From Candidatus Paralachnospira caecorum (GTDB lineage Bacteria > Bacillota > Clostridia > Lachnospirales > Lachnospiraceae): 64,000 nucleotides of DNA. A program made the position numbers and the translations under genes. The notes below the pieces were generated by a model that worked only from the letters and a program-made list of their open reading frames with translations, was not told where the DNA came from and did not search any database. The DNA lies in assembly GCA_904379015.1 (NCBI GenBank), contig CAJFHG010000009.1, positions 1-64,000 of the forward strand, read 5' to 3'. Positions 18,558 to 27,812 of this stretch are shown here, in pieces. Every line of letters begins with the position of its first letter. Within the stretch, counting starts at the first letter, position 1.

Positions 18558-18573
18558 CACGCGTCCCCCTGTT

Positions 18574-19365
18574 TTATTTCTTTTTAAAAAGTCCTGCCAG
18601 TCTGGAAAAGAATCCGTCTTTGACATTCAGATCCATCATCGGCACCTCTTCTCCGGTAACGCGTCTTGCTATGTTCATATACGCCTGACCAGCCATACAG
18701 TCGGAACCGGTCAGCGGTTCTCCCTGGTTGGTAGCGATTACGATATGCTCGTCATCCGGCACCGCACCGATCAGATGAACGGCCAGAATATCGATCACAT
18801 CCTCGATGGACATCATATCGCCTCGCTTTACCATATCCATTCGGATCCGGTTGATGATCAGATCGATCCGATGGATTTCATTGGCCTCAAGAAGCCCGAT
18901 GATCCGGTCCGCGTCCCGGATCGCGGAAACTTCAGGAGTCGTGACGACAATGGCTCTGTCAGCGCCCGCAATGGCATTTTTAAATCCCTGTTCGATTCCG
19001 GCAGGGCAGTCGAGCAGGACGTAGTCAAACTCTTCTCTTAAAGAATCAATGAGCTTTTTCATCTGTTCCGGCGAAACACTGGATTTGTCCCTGGTCTGAG
19101 CCGACGGCAGCAACTGAAGATTGGGATAACGCTTGTCTTTGATCAGCGCCTGACTCATACGGCAGCTTCCCTCGATCACGTCTACCAGATTATAGACGAT
19201 CCTGTTTTCCAGTCCCATGACCACATCCAGATTCCGCAGTCCGATATCGGTGTCGATGAGCACCACCTTTTTATTAAGCATGGCAAGTCCGGTGCCCAGG
19301 TTTGCTGATGTAGTGGTTTTTCCCACTCCTCCCTTGCCTGACGTGATTACAATTACTTCACTCAT
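18574..19365 (-). CDS. minD: septum site-determining ATPase MinD
   Basis: ITSGKGGVGKTTTSANLGTGLA deviant Walker A; C-terminal amphipathic FFSRLAGLFKKK. Confidence 0.97.
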   Translation of the reverse strand: MSEVIVITSGKGGVGKTTTSANLGTGLAMLNKKVVLIDTDIGLRNLDVVMGLENRIVYNLVDVIEGSCRMSQALIKDKRYPNLQLLPSAQTRDKSSVSPEQMKKLIDSLREEFDYVLLDCPAGIEQGFKNAIAGADRAIVVTTPEVSAIRDADRIIGLLEANEIHRIDLIINRIRMDMVKRGDMMSIEDVIDILAVHLIGAVPDDEHIVIATNQGEPLTGSDCMAGQAYMNIARRVTGEEVPMMDLNVKDGFFSRLAGLFKKK

Positions 19366-19409
19366 AAATGATTCACTCCTCCAAGATTCAAATTTCCTCT
19401 GTCTGGTTC

Positions 19410-20081
19410 CTACTGGAATTCCACCGCGTCGATGACCTCCCGGCAGAGAGGCTCCACGTAAATTCTGCCGAGGTCAAGATATGCGATCTGCGCGCCTTTT
19501 CTGGTTCCCTTTTTTGTCTGCCGCACTGCCACGTCTCCGATACGGATCTGGATGGGATCCATTTCCAGAGCGACCACAATGGCATGCTTCCTGCTTCCAA
19601 GGCCGGCGATCGCCGTACCTCTGAGAGCGCCGAGAACAATAATGTTGCCTCCGGCAACGACTCTCGCGCCGGGGTTCACATCACCCAGAAGGATGATGCT
19701 CCCCTCAGCTTCCAGAATCTGCCCGGACCGAAGCGTGCCTTTATAAAACTGGCCGCCCTCATCCGGTTTTTGTCTCTCTTCCTCTTCTGCTTTTTCTTCC
19801 AGCGCCTGCCGGAAAAATGTCTCGCGTGCTTTGTCCGTGTCGATGACACAGGAGATATTGATCTCAGAATTATCACAAATGGTATTTACGATTGCGTTGA
19901 TTTCTTCCGGTGTAAGACTTCGTCCTTCAAAGGTCAGAGCCATCCGGGCTCCCCGAAAAAATTTAGATGATTCCCGGAATTTTGTCCCGATGTCCTCAAG
20001 AAGCATGTCCATGGGAATCTCCGGATCCAGGAATACAGAAAGTCCGTAATTGTTCCCTTTGATTATGACAGTCTGATGCAT
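19410..20081 (-). CDS. minC: septum site-determining protein MinC
   Basis: GTLRSGQILEAEGSIILLGDVNPGARVVAGGNIIVLGALRGTAIAG beta-helix. Confidence 0.95.
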   Translation of the reverse strand: MHQTVIIKGNNYGLSVFLDPEIPMDMLLEDIGTKFRESSKFFRGARMALTFEGRSLTPEEINAIVNTICDNSEINISCVIDTDKARETFFRQALEEKAEEEERQKPDEGGQFYKGTLRSGQILEAEGSIILLGDVNPGARVVAGGNIIVLGALRGTAIAGLGSRKHAIVVALEMDPIQIRIGDVAVRQTKKGTRKGAQIAYLDLGRIYVEPLCREVIDAVEFQ

Positions 20082-20103
20082 GTTATCTTATCACCTCTCA
20101 GGT

Positions 20104-23073
20104 TTAATCCGGTATTATTTCGGAATTGATATCCGCTGCCTGTCCCGCGTTCAGGATCGTTTCCAGATCAGTATAGCCATAATACAGACGCAGTGCCTGC
20201 TCCGCGATGGTCGCCGCGTTGCTGGCGCCGTAGCCGTTGGGAATGGATACGGCAATGGAAACTTCAGCATCCACATCGGGATCTCCCTCATTTTTGGGCG
20301 CGGGCGCGTACCCGATAAAGGTGCCGTGGTTCGCCCTTTGGCTTGCCTGCTCTGCCGTACCGGATTTTCCGGCAAAGCCGATCTCAGTCTTGATGGGAGA
20401 ATTGGCAAAGGTCGTATAATACGTACCTGTAACGGTCGTACCGTCGCCCTGAGTCGTGCTTCCGACCACTGCCTCCATTCCGTCATGCATGGCATCCCAG
20501 GTAGAATCAGAAAGCTCTACATGCGATTCCAGCTCGGGTTCATATTGCTGCACAACCTCCCCGTCCGAAGTCTGAACCTTGGAAATCAGACTGTATTTAT
20601 AAAGATTGCCGCTGCTGGCAATGGTCGTCACATAACGTGAAAGATGGATATTGGCATACGTATGAGTACCCTGTCCGATGGATGAAGGGATCGGGTTCTC
20701 ATCTGTAATATGAGGCTCACTTTCTGCTATTTCAATTCCTGATTTTGTTCCCAGGCCGAACATGGACGCGTATTTCTGGATGGTGCTGATTCCCTTTTCC
20801 GCATCGTATTCTCCGTTTTCATCGAGTGAAACCCGGTATCCGACTTCAGAGAAATAATAGTTGCAGGACTGGGCAATGGCTCCGATCACATTCAGATTTC
20901 CGTGGCCGGACAGATTCCAGCAATGCAGGTTCAGTCCCTGCCGCTCAAAAACACCTGTATCATAGACCAGTTCATCTCTGGAAATCACTCCCTCTTCCAG
21001 TCCCATGGCAGCTGTCAGGACTTTGAAAATCGATCCCGGAGCAGTTTCCACCTGAGTCGCTCTGTTCAGGAACGGCTGGCTCAGATCATTGTAAAGCTGA
21101 CTGTAGTAATCGGCGTCCACAGTACCGGAAAACTGATTGATATCATATCCCGGATACGTTACCAGCGCCAGCACCTCGCCTGTCTGTACGTCTGTAATGG
21201 TACATGCGGCAGAGCAGGGATCCAGCGCCATCTGAGCCGGCGTAAGCTCCAGACTTTGGATTTTTGCCTTCAGAAAATCGAAGGCTTCGCGGCTGCCGCC
21301 GTTGGTCAGGGTGGCGATCGCTTCCTCATCATGCTCCAGGACTCCCTGCTCAAACAGGCAGAGACACAGCTCCCGTCCCGTCACGATATCTTCGTCGATC
21401 ATATACTGGTAAACCAGCTTGTGAAAACCTTCATCGTTGTCGAGTCCGGATATGATCGTATTGACAAGCGCCTGGTAGGTTTCGTCCGTACTGCTGTACG
21501 GAGAATCTGTGGAAAGCTTCGTCGTATCAATCCAGCCTGATTCCAGCGCGTGATAAAGGAAGGTCCTGAGACTGGTAGTTTCATTGATCCAGGCCGTATA
21601 AGTTTCGTCTTCTGTATCCAGAGCGTCTTCCAGGAAGAAGGAATTGTCCTGCATATATTCCACGACATAATCCTGATAATCCTGCATATATTCCGCGCAC
21701 TGATCAAAGGTCGGCGCGTCGGCGGACATCATATGGCTGGAAAGCTCCGGAAGCGCTGCCGCTTTCTGCTCCTGAAAACGGCTGTATATGCTTTTTTCAA
21801 GATCGCTGGCCTCGTCGCTTCCAAAACGGCTCATGGACAAAACATTATTATTGATCAGCTGAAAATAGGCGTCTTTGATTGGGATTCTCATATCAGAAGT
21901 ATCCGTTTCATCTGTGATCACATAATTATCATCATATTCCAGCCTGTCTGCTACAATACCAGCCAGATTCTGCTCGATCAGAGAATAGATTCCCACCTGC
22001 AGATTCCGGTCAATGCTCAAATATACATCGTTTCCTGCTTCCGGGTCCACTGTTTCTGTCACCTCAAGAATTCGTCCCTCGCTGTCCAGATACATGGTCT
22101 GGCTCCCCTTGGTACCGGAAAGCTCCAGTTCCATGGCAGATTCAATCCCGGATTTTCCAACCACATCATTGAGCTCATAGCTGTCATCCTGTGCCTGAAG
22201 CTCTTCCAGCTCCTCCGAATCCGCTACACCTGTATATCCCAGAATATGGGAGAAGGCATAACTGTCATTGTATACGCGGATCGTTTCCTCTTCAATGTTG
22301 ACTTCCTGCAGGATGCCTGAGTTTTCCTTAATAGAGGCGACTGTTTCAAGACTGACATTGGATGCCACGGTCACCGCGTCATACCGGCGGTAGGCGTTCT
22401 GCGCCATCGCGTATCGAATGTTCATCAGCTTCAGCGCCGTCGTGTTGTCAATCTCATAGGTGGTCTCATCCTCATTGACTCCGATCCCGTACCGCTCCTT
22501 CAGAAGGTCAAAAAGCTCCTGTGCAGTGATATCGGAAGGATAGTCTCCGTCCTCGTCATCCAGTTCGTCCACGCTCCGCAGTCCATATACATCCCTCAGA
22601 AAGCGAAGACGTTCGTCTTCCGATTCCGTCGAATACTGCGGGTTTCCGTTCCCGTCCAGAGTCAGAGACAGCGGCGTGATAATGGTCTCTCCGTGCTCAT
22701 CCAGAATGGGGATCAGACGCAGCAGCATCTCGTTTCTCTGATATCCGTTTTCATACACCCCCGTATCGCTGATCGTAACGGCATATGCCAGCTGATTATA
22801 CGCCAGCAGCGTTCCGTTTCTGTCATAGATATTCCCCCTGGTTCCAGAAACACTGACGGTTGTCAGCGTTCTCTGTACATAGTTGTCCTGATACTCCTGT
22901 CCGTTGATGATCTGAAGATCAAACAGACGGACGACCAGGATAATAAACAACGTCAGGAACAGGATGCTGACAACAAACAGCCTGGATTTTACCACTTTTT
23001 TAATGCCGTTTACAATAATTTCCCAGATTTCACTAAACAAATTTCGTTGCACTCCTCCGCTCTGCCATTTCAA
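20104..23073 (-). CDS. penicillin-binding protein 2 class B transpeptidase with large insert
   Basis: SGTRGNIYDRNGTLLAYN; APGSIFKVLTA (SxxK); AQSCNYYF (SxN); AGKSGTAEQ (KSG); start may lie downstream of 23073. Confidence 0.93.
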   Translation of the reverse strand: MKWQSGGVQRNLFSEIWEIIVNGIKKVVKSRLFVVSILFLTLFIILVVRLFDLQIINGQEYQDNYVQRTLTTVSVSGTRGNIYDRNGTLLAYNQLAYAVTISDTGVYENGYQRNEMLLRLIPILDEHGETIITPLSLTLDGNGNPQYSTESEDERLRFLRDVYGLRSVDELDDEDGDYPSDITAQELFDLLKERYGIGVNEDETTYEIDNTTALKLMNIRYAMAQNAYRRYDAVTVASNVSLETVASIKENSGILQEVNIEEETIRVYNDSYAFSHILGYTGVADSEELEELQAQDDSYELNDVVGKSGIESAMELELSGTKGSQTMYLDSEGRILEVTETVDPEAGNDVYLSIDRNLQVGIYSLIEQNLAGIVADRLEYDDNYVITDETDTSDMRIPIKDAYFQLINNNVLSMSRFGSDEASDLEKSIYSRFQEQKAAALPELSSHMMSADAPTFDQCAEYMQDYQDYVVEYMQDNSFFLEDALDTEDETYTAWINETTSLRTFLYHALESGWIDTTKLSTDSPYSSTDETYQALVNTIISGLDNDEGFHKLVYQYMIDEDIVTGRELCLCLFEQGVLEHDEEAIATLTNGGSREAFDFLKAKIQSLELTPAQMALDPCSAACTITDVQTGEVLALVTYPGYDINQFSGTVDADYYSQLYNDLSQPFLNRATQVETAPGSIFKVLTAAMGLEEGVISRDELVYDTGVFERQGLNLHCWNLSGHGNLNVIGAIAQSCNYYFSEVGYRVSLDENGEYDAEKGISTIQKYASMFGLGTKSGIEIAESEPHITDENPIPSSIGQGTHTYANIHLSRYVTTIASSGNLYKYSLISKVQTSDGEVVQQYEPELESHVELSDSTWDAMHDGMEAVVGSTTQGDGTTVTGTYYTTFANSPIKTEIGFAGKSGTAEQASQRANHGTFIGYAPAPKNEGDPDVDAEVSIAVSIPNGYGASNAATIAEQALRLYYGYTDLETILNAGQAADINSEIIPD

Positions 23074-23560
23074 GTCTGTAGTTAATATAAGCCAGGAGCT
23101 GATAAATCACACTGGTGAGAATCACCGTGTAAATCATCTCCGGAATGATCACATGCAGCAGATAATAAACGATATCTGTTCTGTTCCGGATCAGGAACAG
23201 GAATACATAATTATAGATCCCGTACAGCAGGCTGCTGAATGTGGTCACGATCAGCGGAAACACGATATAATCGGAATACATCCACTGATGGAGCGCTCCA
23301 TTGATATAACCGATCAGGATATAAATGATCATATAATAACCAATGCTGTCCATGGATCCGATGTCCATAATGAACCCGCAGAACAGGCCGATCACCATTC
23401 CCTGGATCTTTCCCTTCATAAACCCGAATGATACGGTAATGATCAGCAGGATATTGGGCACCGTATCGATCAGGGGACAGTTGGCAAACACGCCGTACTG
23501 CAGGAGAAATCCCGCCAGAATGATGACTGCCATTACAATAATCCGCTTACTTCTTCTCAA
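23033..23560 (-). CDS. mreD: rod shape-determining protein MreD
   Basis: Multi-TM protein of expected size between mreC and pbp2. Confidence 0.88.
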   Translation of the reverse strand: MRRSKRIIVMAVIILAGFLLQYGVFANCPLIDTVPNILLIITVSFGFMKGKIQGMVIGLFCGFIMDIGSMDSIGYYMIIYILIGYINGALHQWMYSDYIVFPLIVTTFSSLLYGIYNYVFLFLIRNRTDIVYYLLHVIIPEMIYTVILTSVIYQLLAYINYRLEMAERRSATKFV

Positions 23561-24417
23561 CTTTGACTCTCCTCGCCTGTTACCTTCAAAGTCTTGATCA
23601 CCAGTACCGTCTGTAAATGTTCAAAATCCACAACCGGCACCAGATAGCCAGACTTTGTCACATTATTGCTGTCAGTCTGAATGTCCTGGGCGTAACCGAT
23701 CAGAATATTGGGAAGATATTTGTCACTGATATTGGAGGTGACGATCTTGTCATCGTCCCAGATATTATCATCCTTATCAATATAGCTCAGTCTCAGCTTT
23801 CCTTCACTGTAAAGGGTCAGATCTCCGGATACAATGCAGGTATCTCCCGAGCTCAGCGACATGGCGCTTACATTGCTGTCGTCGTCTATGATGGACTGCA
23901 CCCGCGCATAGTTGCTGCCGACTGATGTGACAATTCCCACCAGGCCGCCGTCGGCGATCACGTTCATATCCACTTCGATTCCGTCGTCGGAGCCCTTGTC
24001 AATCACAAAAGAATGATACCAGTTTCCGGCATCCTTCTGGATGACCCTGGCTCCTGTCGTCTCATAGTCCGAATACTGTCCGGACAGTTCCAAAAGCTCT
24101 CTCAGCTCCTCCAGCTCCTGCTGCCCCTGCTGATAATTGCTGACTTCCTCCTGCAGTGTGGTCAGCTGTTCTCTGAGCTGCTGATTTTCTGCTCTCGCTT
24201 CCTCCAGGCTCTGATAGTCATAAGCGGTGTCCGCAAATCCCGTCCCCAGATGGTTCAGTCCTTTCTGCATGGGCAGGAGCACGGAATTGATCGCCTCCGT
24301 CACCGGGCTTAAAGCCCCCGGGCTGATGTAATTGACGCCCAGAAGTATGACGCAAAGCAAAATCATAAAAAACAGCACATATCTGGCCGGCAGAGATGCC
24401 TTCCTTTTTTTCTTCAT
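23557..24417 (-). CDS. mreC: rod shape-determining protein MreC
   Basis: TM + coiled-coil + beta domain (ARVIQKDAGNWYHSFVIDKGSDDGIEVDMNVIADGGLVGIV). Confidence 0.95.
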   Translation of the reverse strand: MKKKRKASLPARYVLFFMILLCVILLGVNYISPGALSPVTEAINSVLLPMQKGLNHLGTGFADTAYDYQSLEEARAENQQLREQLTTLQEEVSNYQQGQQELEELRELLELSGQYSDYETTGARVIQKDAGNWYHSFVIDKGSDDGIEVDMNVIADGGLVGIVTSVGSNYARVQSIIDDDSNVSAMSLSSGDTCIVSGDLTLYSEGKLRLSYIDKDDNIWDDDKIVTSNISDKYLPNILIGYAQDIQTDSNNVTKSGYLVPVVDFEHLQTVLVIKTLKVTGEESQS

Positions 24418-24418
24418 C

Positions 24419-25117
24419 CTACAACATTCCTCGTTCTTTTAAGCTGATATAACACCTGTCCCCGATGATGATGTGGTCTGTCAGGGAAATACCTATGAGT
24501 TTTCCGGCTTCCGCCACACGCCCTGTCACCAGGATATCCTCCCTGCTGGGCGCCGGGTCTCCGCTGGGATGATTGTGCAGCAGAATGATGCTGACAGCCT
24601 GAAATTTCAGGGCTTCAAGAAAAATCTCACGCGGAGATACCATGGAGCTGTTCACTGTGCCAATGGAGATGACCGTATCGTGAAGCCGGCGGCCTTTTGT
24701 ATTGAGAAAAACCACACGAAGCTCTTCCTTCTCCTTGTGGCGCATTTCTTCCATAAAGTATGCCGCAACGACATCGGGCGAAGAGAACAGTTCTTCCCTG
24801 TCGATGCTTTTTCGTGTCATCCTTTTTGAAAGCTCTCCGATACAGGAAAGCTGTACGGCTTTGACCATACCGATTCCGGGAACCTTTCTCAATTCGTTCA
24901 CTGTCAGATGATGGAGGCCGAGAAGGCCTTCTGCCGCCGGACTGAGAGAAAGGATCTTTCTGGCAGTCTCCAGGGCTCCCTGTCCTTTCGTGCCGGTTCT
25001 CAGGATCACGGCAAGAAGTTCCGCATCCGAAAGCGCGCTGGCTCCCATAGCCATACATTTTTCATAGGGACGTTCGGGAGCGGGAAGCTCCCGGATGGTG
25101 TTTCTTTGATTTTCCAT
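24419..25117 (-). CDS. radC: RadC family protein (JAB/MPN domain)
   Basis: LLHNHPSGDPAPSREDI metal-binding motif; LAVILRTGTKG; GIGMVKAVQL HhH. Confidence 0.95.
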   Translation of the reverse strand: MENQRNTIRELPAPERPYEKCMAMGASALSDAELLAVILRTGTKGQGALETARKILSLSPAAEGLLGLHHLTVNELRKVPGIGMVKAVQLSCIGELSKRMTRKSIDREELFSSPDVVAAYFMEEMRHKEKEELRVVFLNTKGRRLHDTVISIGTVNSSMVSPREIFLEALKFQAVSIILLHNHPSGDPAPSREDILVTGRVAEAGKLIGISLTDHIIIGDRCYISLKERGML

Positions 25118-25164
25118 AGGCCCGTCTCCTTTTTATAGGGTGACAAGCCAGTCAAAAACCGAAT

Positions 25165-25425
25165 TTAAAGCAAACGGTAAATTAAAACAGCGATAACCAC
25201 GCCGAGAATTCCGGCAATGGTGATTCTGATGGTCAGTGCAAACGTAATGGTCATGATTCCAAGATCCAGTATGACGGGACTGGTCAGGCCGAAAGTCTGG
25301 CCGAAATTCAGCCAGGAAAAGGCCGCCATGTCTCCCAGAAGCTGGCCGAGAAAGCCGCCGAGCACGATCCCAGCAAGGATCAGGAGCAGCAATGACCATT
25401 TGTTTTTTGCTGTCTTCATTGGCAA
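25165..25425 (-). CDS. DUF4321-like small membrane protein
   Basis: LLLILAGIVLGGFLGQLLGDMAAFSWLNFGQTFGLTSPVILDLGIMTITFALTIRITIAGILGVVIAVLIYRLL. Confidence 0.78.
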   Translation of the reverse strand: MPMKTAKNKWSLLLLILAGIVLGGFLGQLLGDMAAFSWLNFGQTFGLTSPVILDLGIMTITFALTIRITIAGILGVVIAVLIYRLL

Positions 25426-25536
25426 TCGACTCCTGTATTTCCAAAAACCCCAGTAAATTTAGAAAAATTTACTATCTACCAGTTTAACACAAATTTAATG
25501 AGCTGTATACAAAAAATAAAAATCTTAATGAATTCA

Positions 25537-26820
25537 TCATAAAGATATCACATTTGCATCCAAAAGCTTCTGAACGGAAAACAATATGCCCGTCTTGGCA
25601 TGGTACCAGGTCAGGCCGCCCTGGAAGAATACGGTATAAGGCGGTTTCAGAGGCCCGTCGGCGGAAAGCTCAATCGAAGAGCCCTGTACAAAGGCACCGG
25701 CTGCCATGATCACATCCGAATCATACCCCGGCATGGCCCACGGTTCCGGCGTGACAAAGGAATCCACAGGCGCGGCAGCCTGAATGCCGCGGCAGAAGGC
25801 CTTCAGAGCCTCCGGTGTTTTCATGTCAATGGCCTGGATGATGTCGTGACGTTCCGTATCTGACGAAGGAAACACCGAAAATCCCAGCTTTTCATAGAGC
25901 GCGGCCGCGAAAATGGCGCCCTTCACGGCTCCTGCCGTTACCGTGGGAGACAGGAAAAATCCCTGATACAGCGTCTGGTTCAGCCCCAGACTGGCTCCTA
26001 CCTCTTTCCCGAGACCCGGCGAGCTCAGACGATAGGCAGCCTGTTCAATACAGTCTTCCCTGCCCACGATATAGCCTCCGCAGGGCGCCAGCCCGCCGCC
26101 GGGATTTTTGATCAGAGAGCCCACGCACATGTCGGCTCCCACATCCGTCGGTTCGATCGTTTCCGTGAATTCTCCATAGCAATTATCCACCATGCAGATG
26201 AGATCCGGCTTTTTTGATTTTAAAAATGCGATCAGTTCGCCGATCTGCTCTACTGAAAAAGAAGGTCTGGTGGCATATCCTTTGGAGCGCTGGATAGTGG
26301 CTACCTTTGTCCTGTCATGAATGTTTGAGGCAATGGCATCATAATCAAAGGTTCCGTCAGGCTTTAAGTCCGCCTGCGCATAAGAGATGCCGTATTCCTT
26401 CAAAGAACCTTTCGACTCCCGGATTCCGATCACCTCTTCCAGGGTATCATAGGGTTTCCCCACGGGAGAGAGCAATTCATCCCCCGGTCTTAAATTGGCC
26501 GCCAGCGCCACATTGAGGGCATGGGTCCCGCAGGTGATCTGGGGGCGGACCAGCGCTGCTTCGGCATGGAACACGTCCGCGTAAACCTGCTCCAGAGTAT
26601 CCCGTCCCATATCATTGTATCCATATCCTGTGGACCCAGAAAAATGTGCTTCTGCCACTCTGTTTTTCTGCATGGCATGAAGCACTTTCAGCTGATTGTA
26701 TTCCGCGGTCCGGTCGATCGCTTCAAACCGTTCCTTCAAAGAAGCCTCTGTTCCGGCTCCCAGCCTGATCACCTCTTTGCTGATTCCGATGCGCTCATAC
26801 ATCGTCTCAAGAGATTCCAT
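25537..26820 (-). CDS. PLP-dependent enzyme, methionine gamma-lyase/'aluminum resistance' family
   Basis: AALVRPQITCGTHALNVALAANLRPGDELL; DLICMVDNCYGEFTE; SLIKNPGGGLAPCGGYIVG PLP region. Confidence 0.9.
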   Translation of the reverse strand: MESLETMYERIGISKEVIRLGAGTEASLKERFEAIDRTAEYNQLKVLHAMQKNRVAEAHFSGSTGYGYNDMGRDTLEQVYADVFHAEAALVRPQITCGTHALNVALAANLRPGDELLSPVGKPYDTLEEVIGIRESKGSLKEYGISYAQADLKPDGTFDYDAIASNIHDRTKVATIQRSKGYATRPSFSVEQIGELIAFLKSKKPDLICMVDNCYGEFTETIEPTDVGADMCVGSLIKNPGGGLAPCGGYIVGREDCIEQAAYRLSSPGLGKEVGASLGLNQTLYQGFFLSPTVTAGAVKGAIFAAALYEKLGFSVFPSSDTERHDIIQAIDMKTPEALKAFCRGIQAAAPVDSFVTPEPWAMPGYDSDVIMAAGAFVQGSSIELSADGPLKPPYTVFFQGGLTWYHAKTGILFSVQKLLDANVISL

Positions 26821-26870
26821 ATGTTTTCCTCCATTCATCTGTTCCATTGATCTGTCATCTTTGAATTCTG

Positions 26871-27812
26871 TCATTCTGTTATTCCGCGCTTTTCCATGAC
26901 AGTAGCAAGTTCCTTCAGGATTTCCTCATCTGTCTTTCCATCCATCGAAATCCAGTCGGTCTGCCGTTCTCTCCTGAACCAGGTCAGCTGTCTTTTGGCG
27001 AAATGCCTGGTATCCCGCTTGATGATCCTGACCGCCTCGGAAAGAGAATATTCTCCGTCCAGATAAGAAAGCAGCTCCTTATAGCCGAGTCCCTGCATAG
27101 ACACCAGATCTCTGGTATATCCTCTGTCCCGCAGTCCTTTGACCTCCTCCAGAAGTCCGGCCCCCATCATCTGGTCAACTCTGAGGTCGATCCGTCTGTA
27201 AAGCTCACCCCGGTCCCTGGTCAGAACCACATACGCAAACTGGTACGGAGATTCCCGCTCCCGTTCCTGTTTGTTATGCACAGAAATCGGCGTTCCTGTT
27301 TTTTCATAAAATTCCAGCGCCCGTATGACCCGCTTTACATTATGAGCATGGATTTCTTCTGCCGCCTGCGGATCCCGGGCCTTCAGCATGTCGTGAAGGA
27401 ACTCTGCGCCCCGTTCTGCGGCAAGCGCTTCCAGATGCCGTCTGTATTCTGTATCCGCGTTGTTTTCCGTAAAATCGATATCATATAACAGTGCCTGGAT
27501 ATAGAATCCGGTACCGCCGGTCACGATGGGCAGGCGGCCGCGGCTGTAAATTTCCTCCATGGCCTTCAGCGCCATCTCTTTAAAACGGACGACATGAAAC
27601 GGCTCATCCGGCTGCAGCACGCTGATCAGATGATGCGGTATGCCATCCATTTCATCTTCTGTTACCTTCGCGGATCCGATATCCATATACCGGTAAACCT
27701 GCATGGAATCCGCGCTGATGATCTCCCCGTTCCACTGCTTTGCGGCCTGTATGGAAAGAGCGGTCTTTCCAACAGCCGTAGGCCCTGTTAATATCAGAAG
27801 TAGTCTTTTCAT
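26871..27812 (-). CDS. miaA: tRNA dimethylallyltransferase
   Basis: LTGPTAVGKTALSIQAAKQWNGEIISADSMQVYRYMDIGSAK. Confidence 0.97.
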   Translation of the reverse strand: MKRLLLILTGPTAVGKTALSIQAAKQWNGEIISADSMQVYRYMDIGSAKVTEDEMDGIPHHLISVLQPDEPFHVVRFKEMALKAMEEIYSRGRLPIVTGGTGFYIQALLYDIDFTENNADTEYRRHLEALAAERGAEFLHDMLKARDPQAAEEIHAHNVKRVIRALEFYEKTGTPISVHNKQERERESPYQFAYVVLTRDRGELYRRIDLRVDQMMGAGLLEEVKGLRDRGYTRDLVSMQGLGYKELLSYLDGEYSLSEAVRIIKRDTRHFAKRQLTWFRRERQTDWISMDGKTDEEILKELATVMEKRGITE

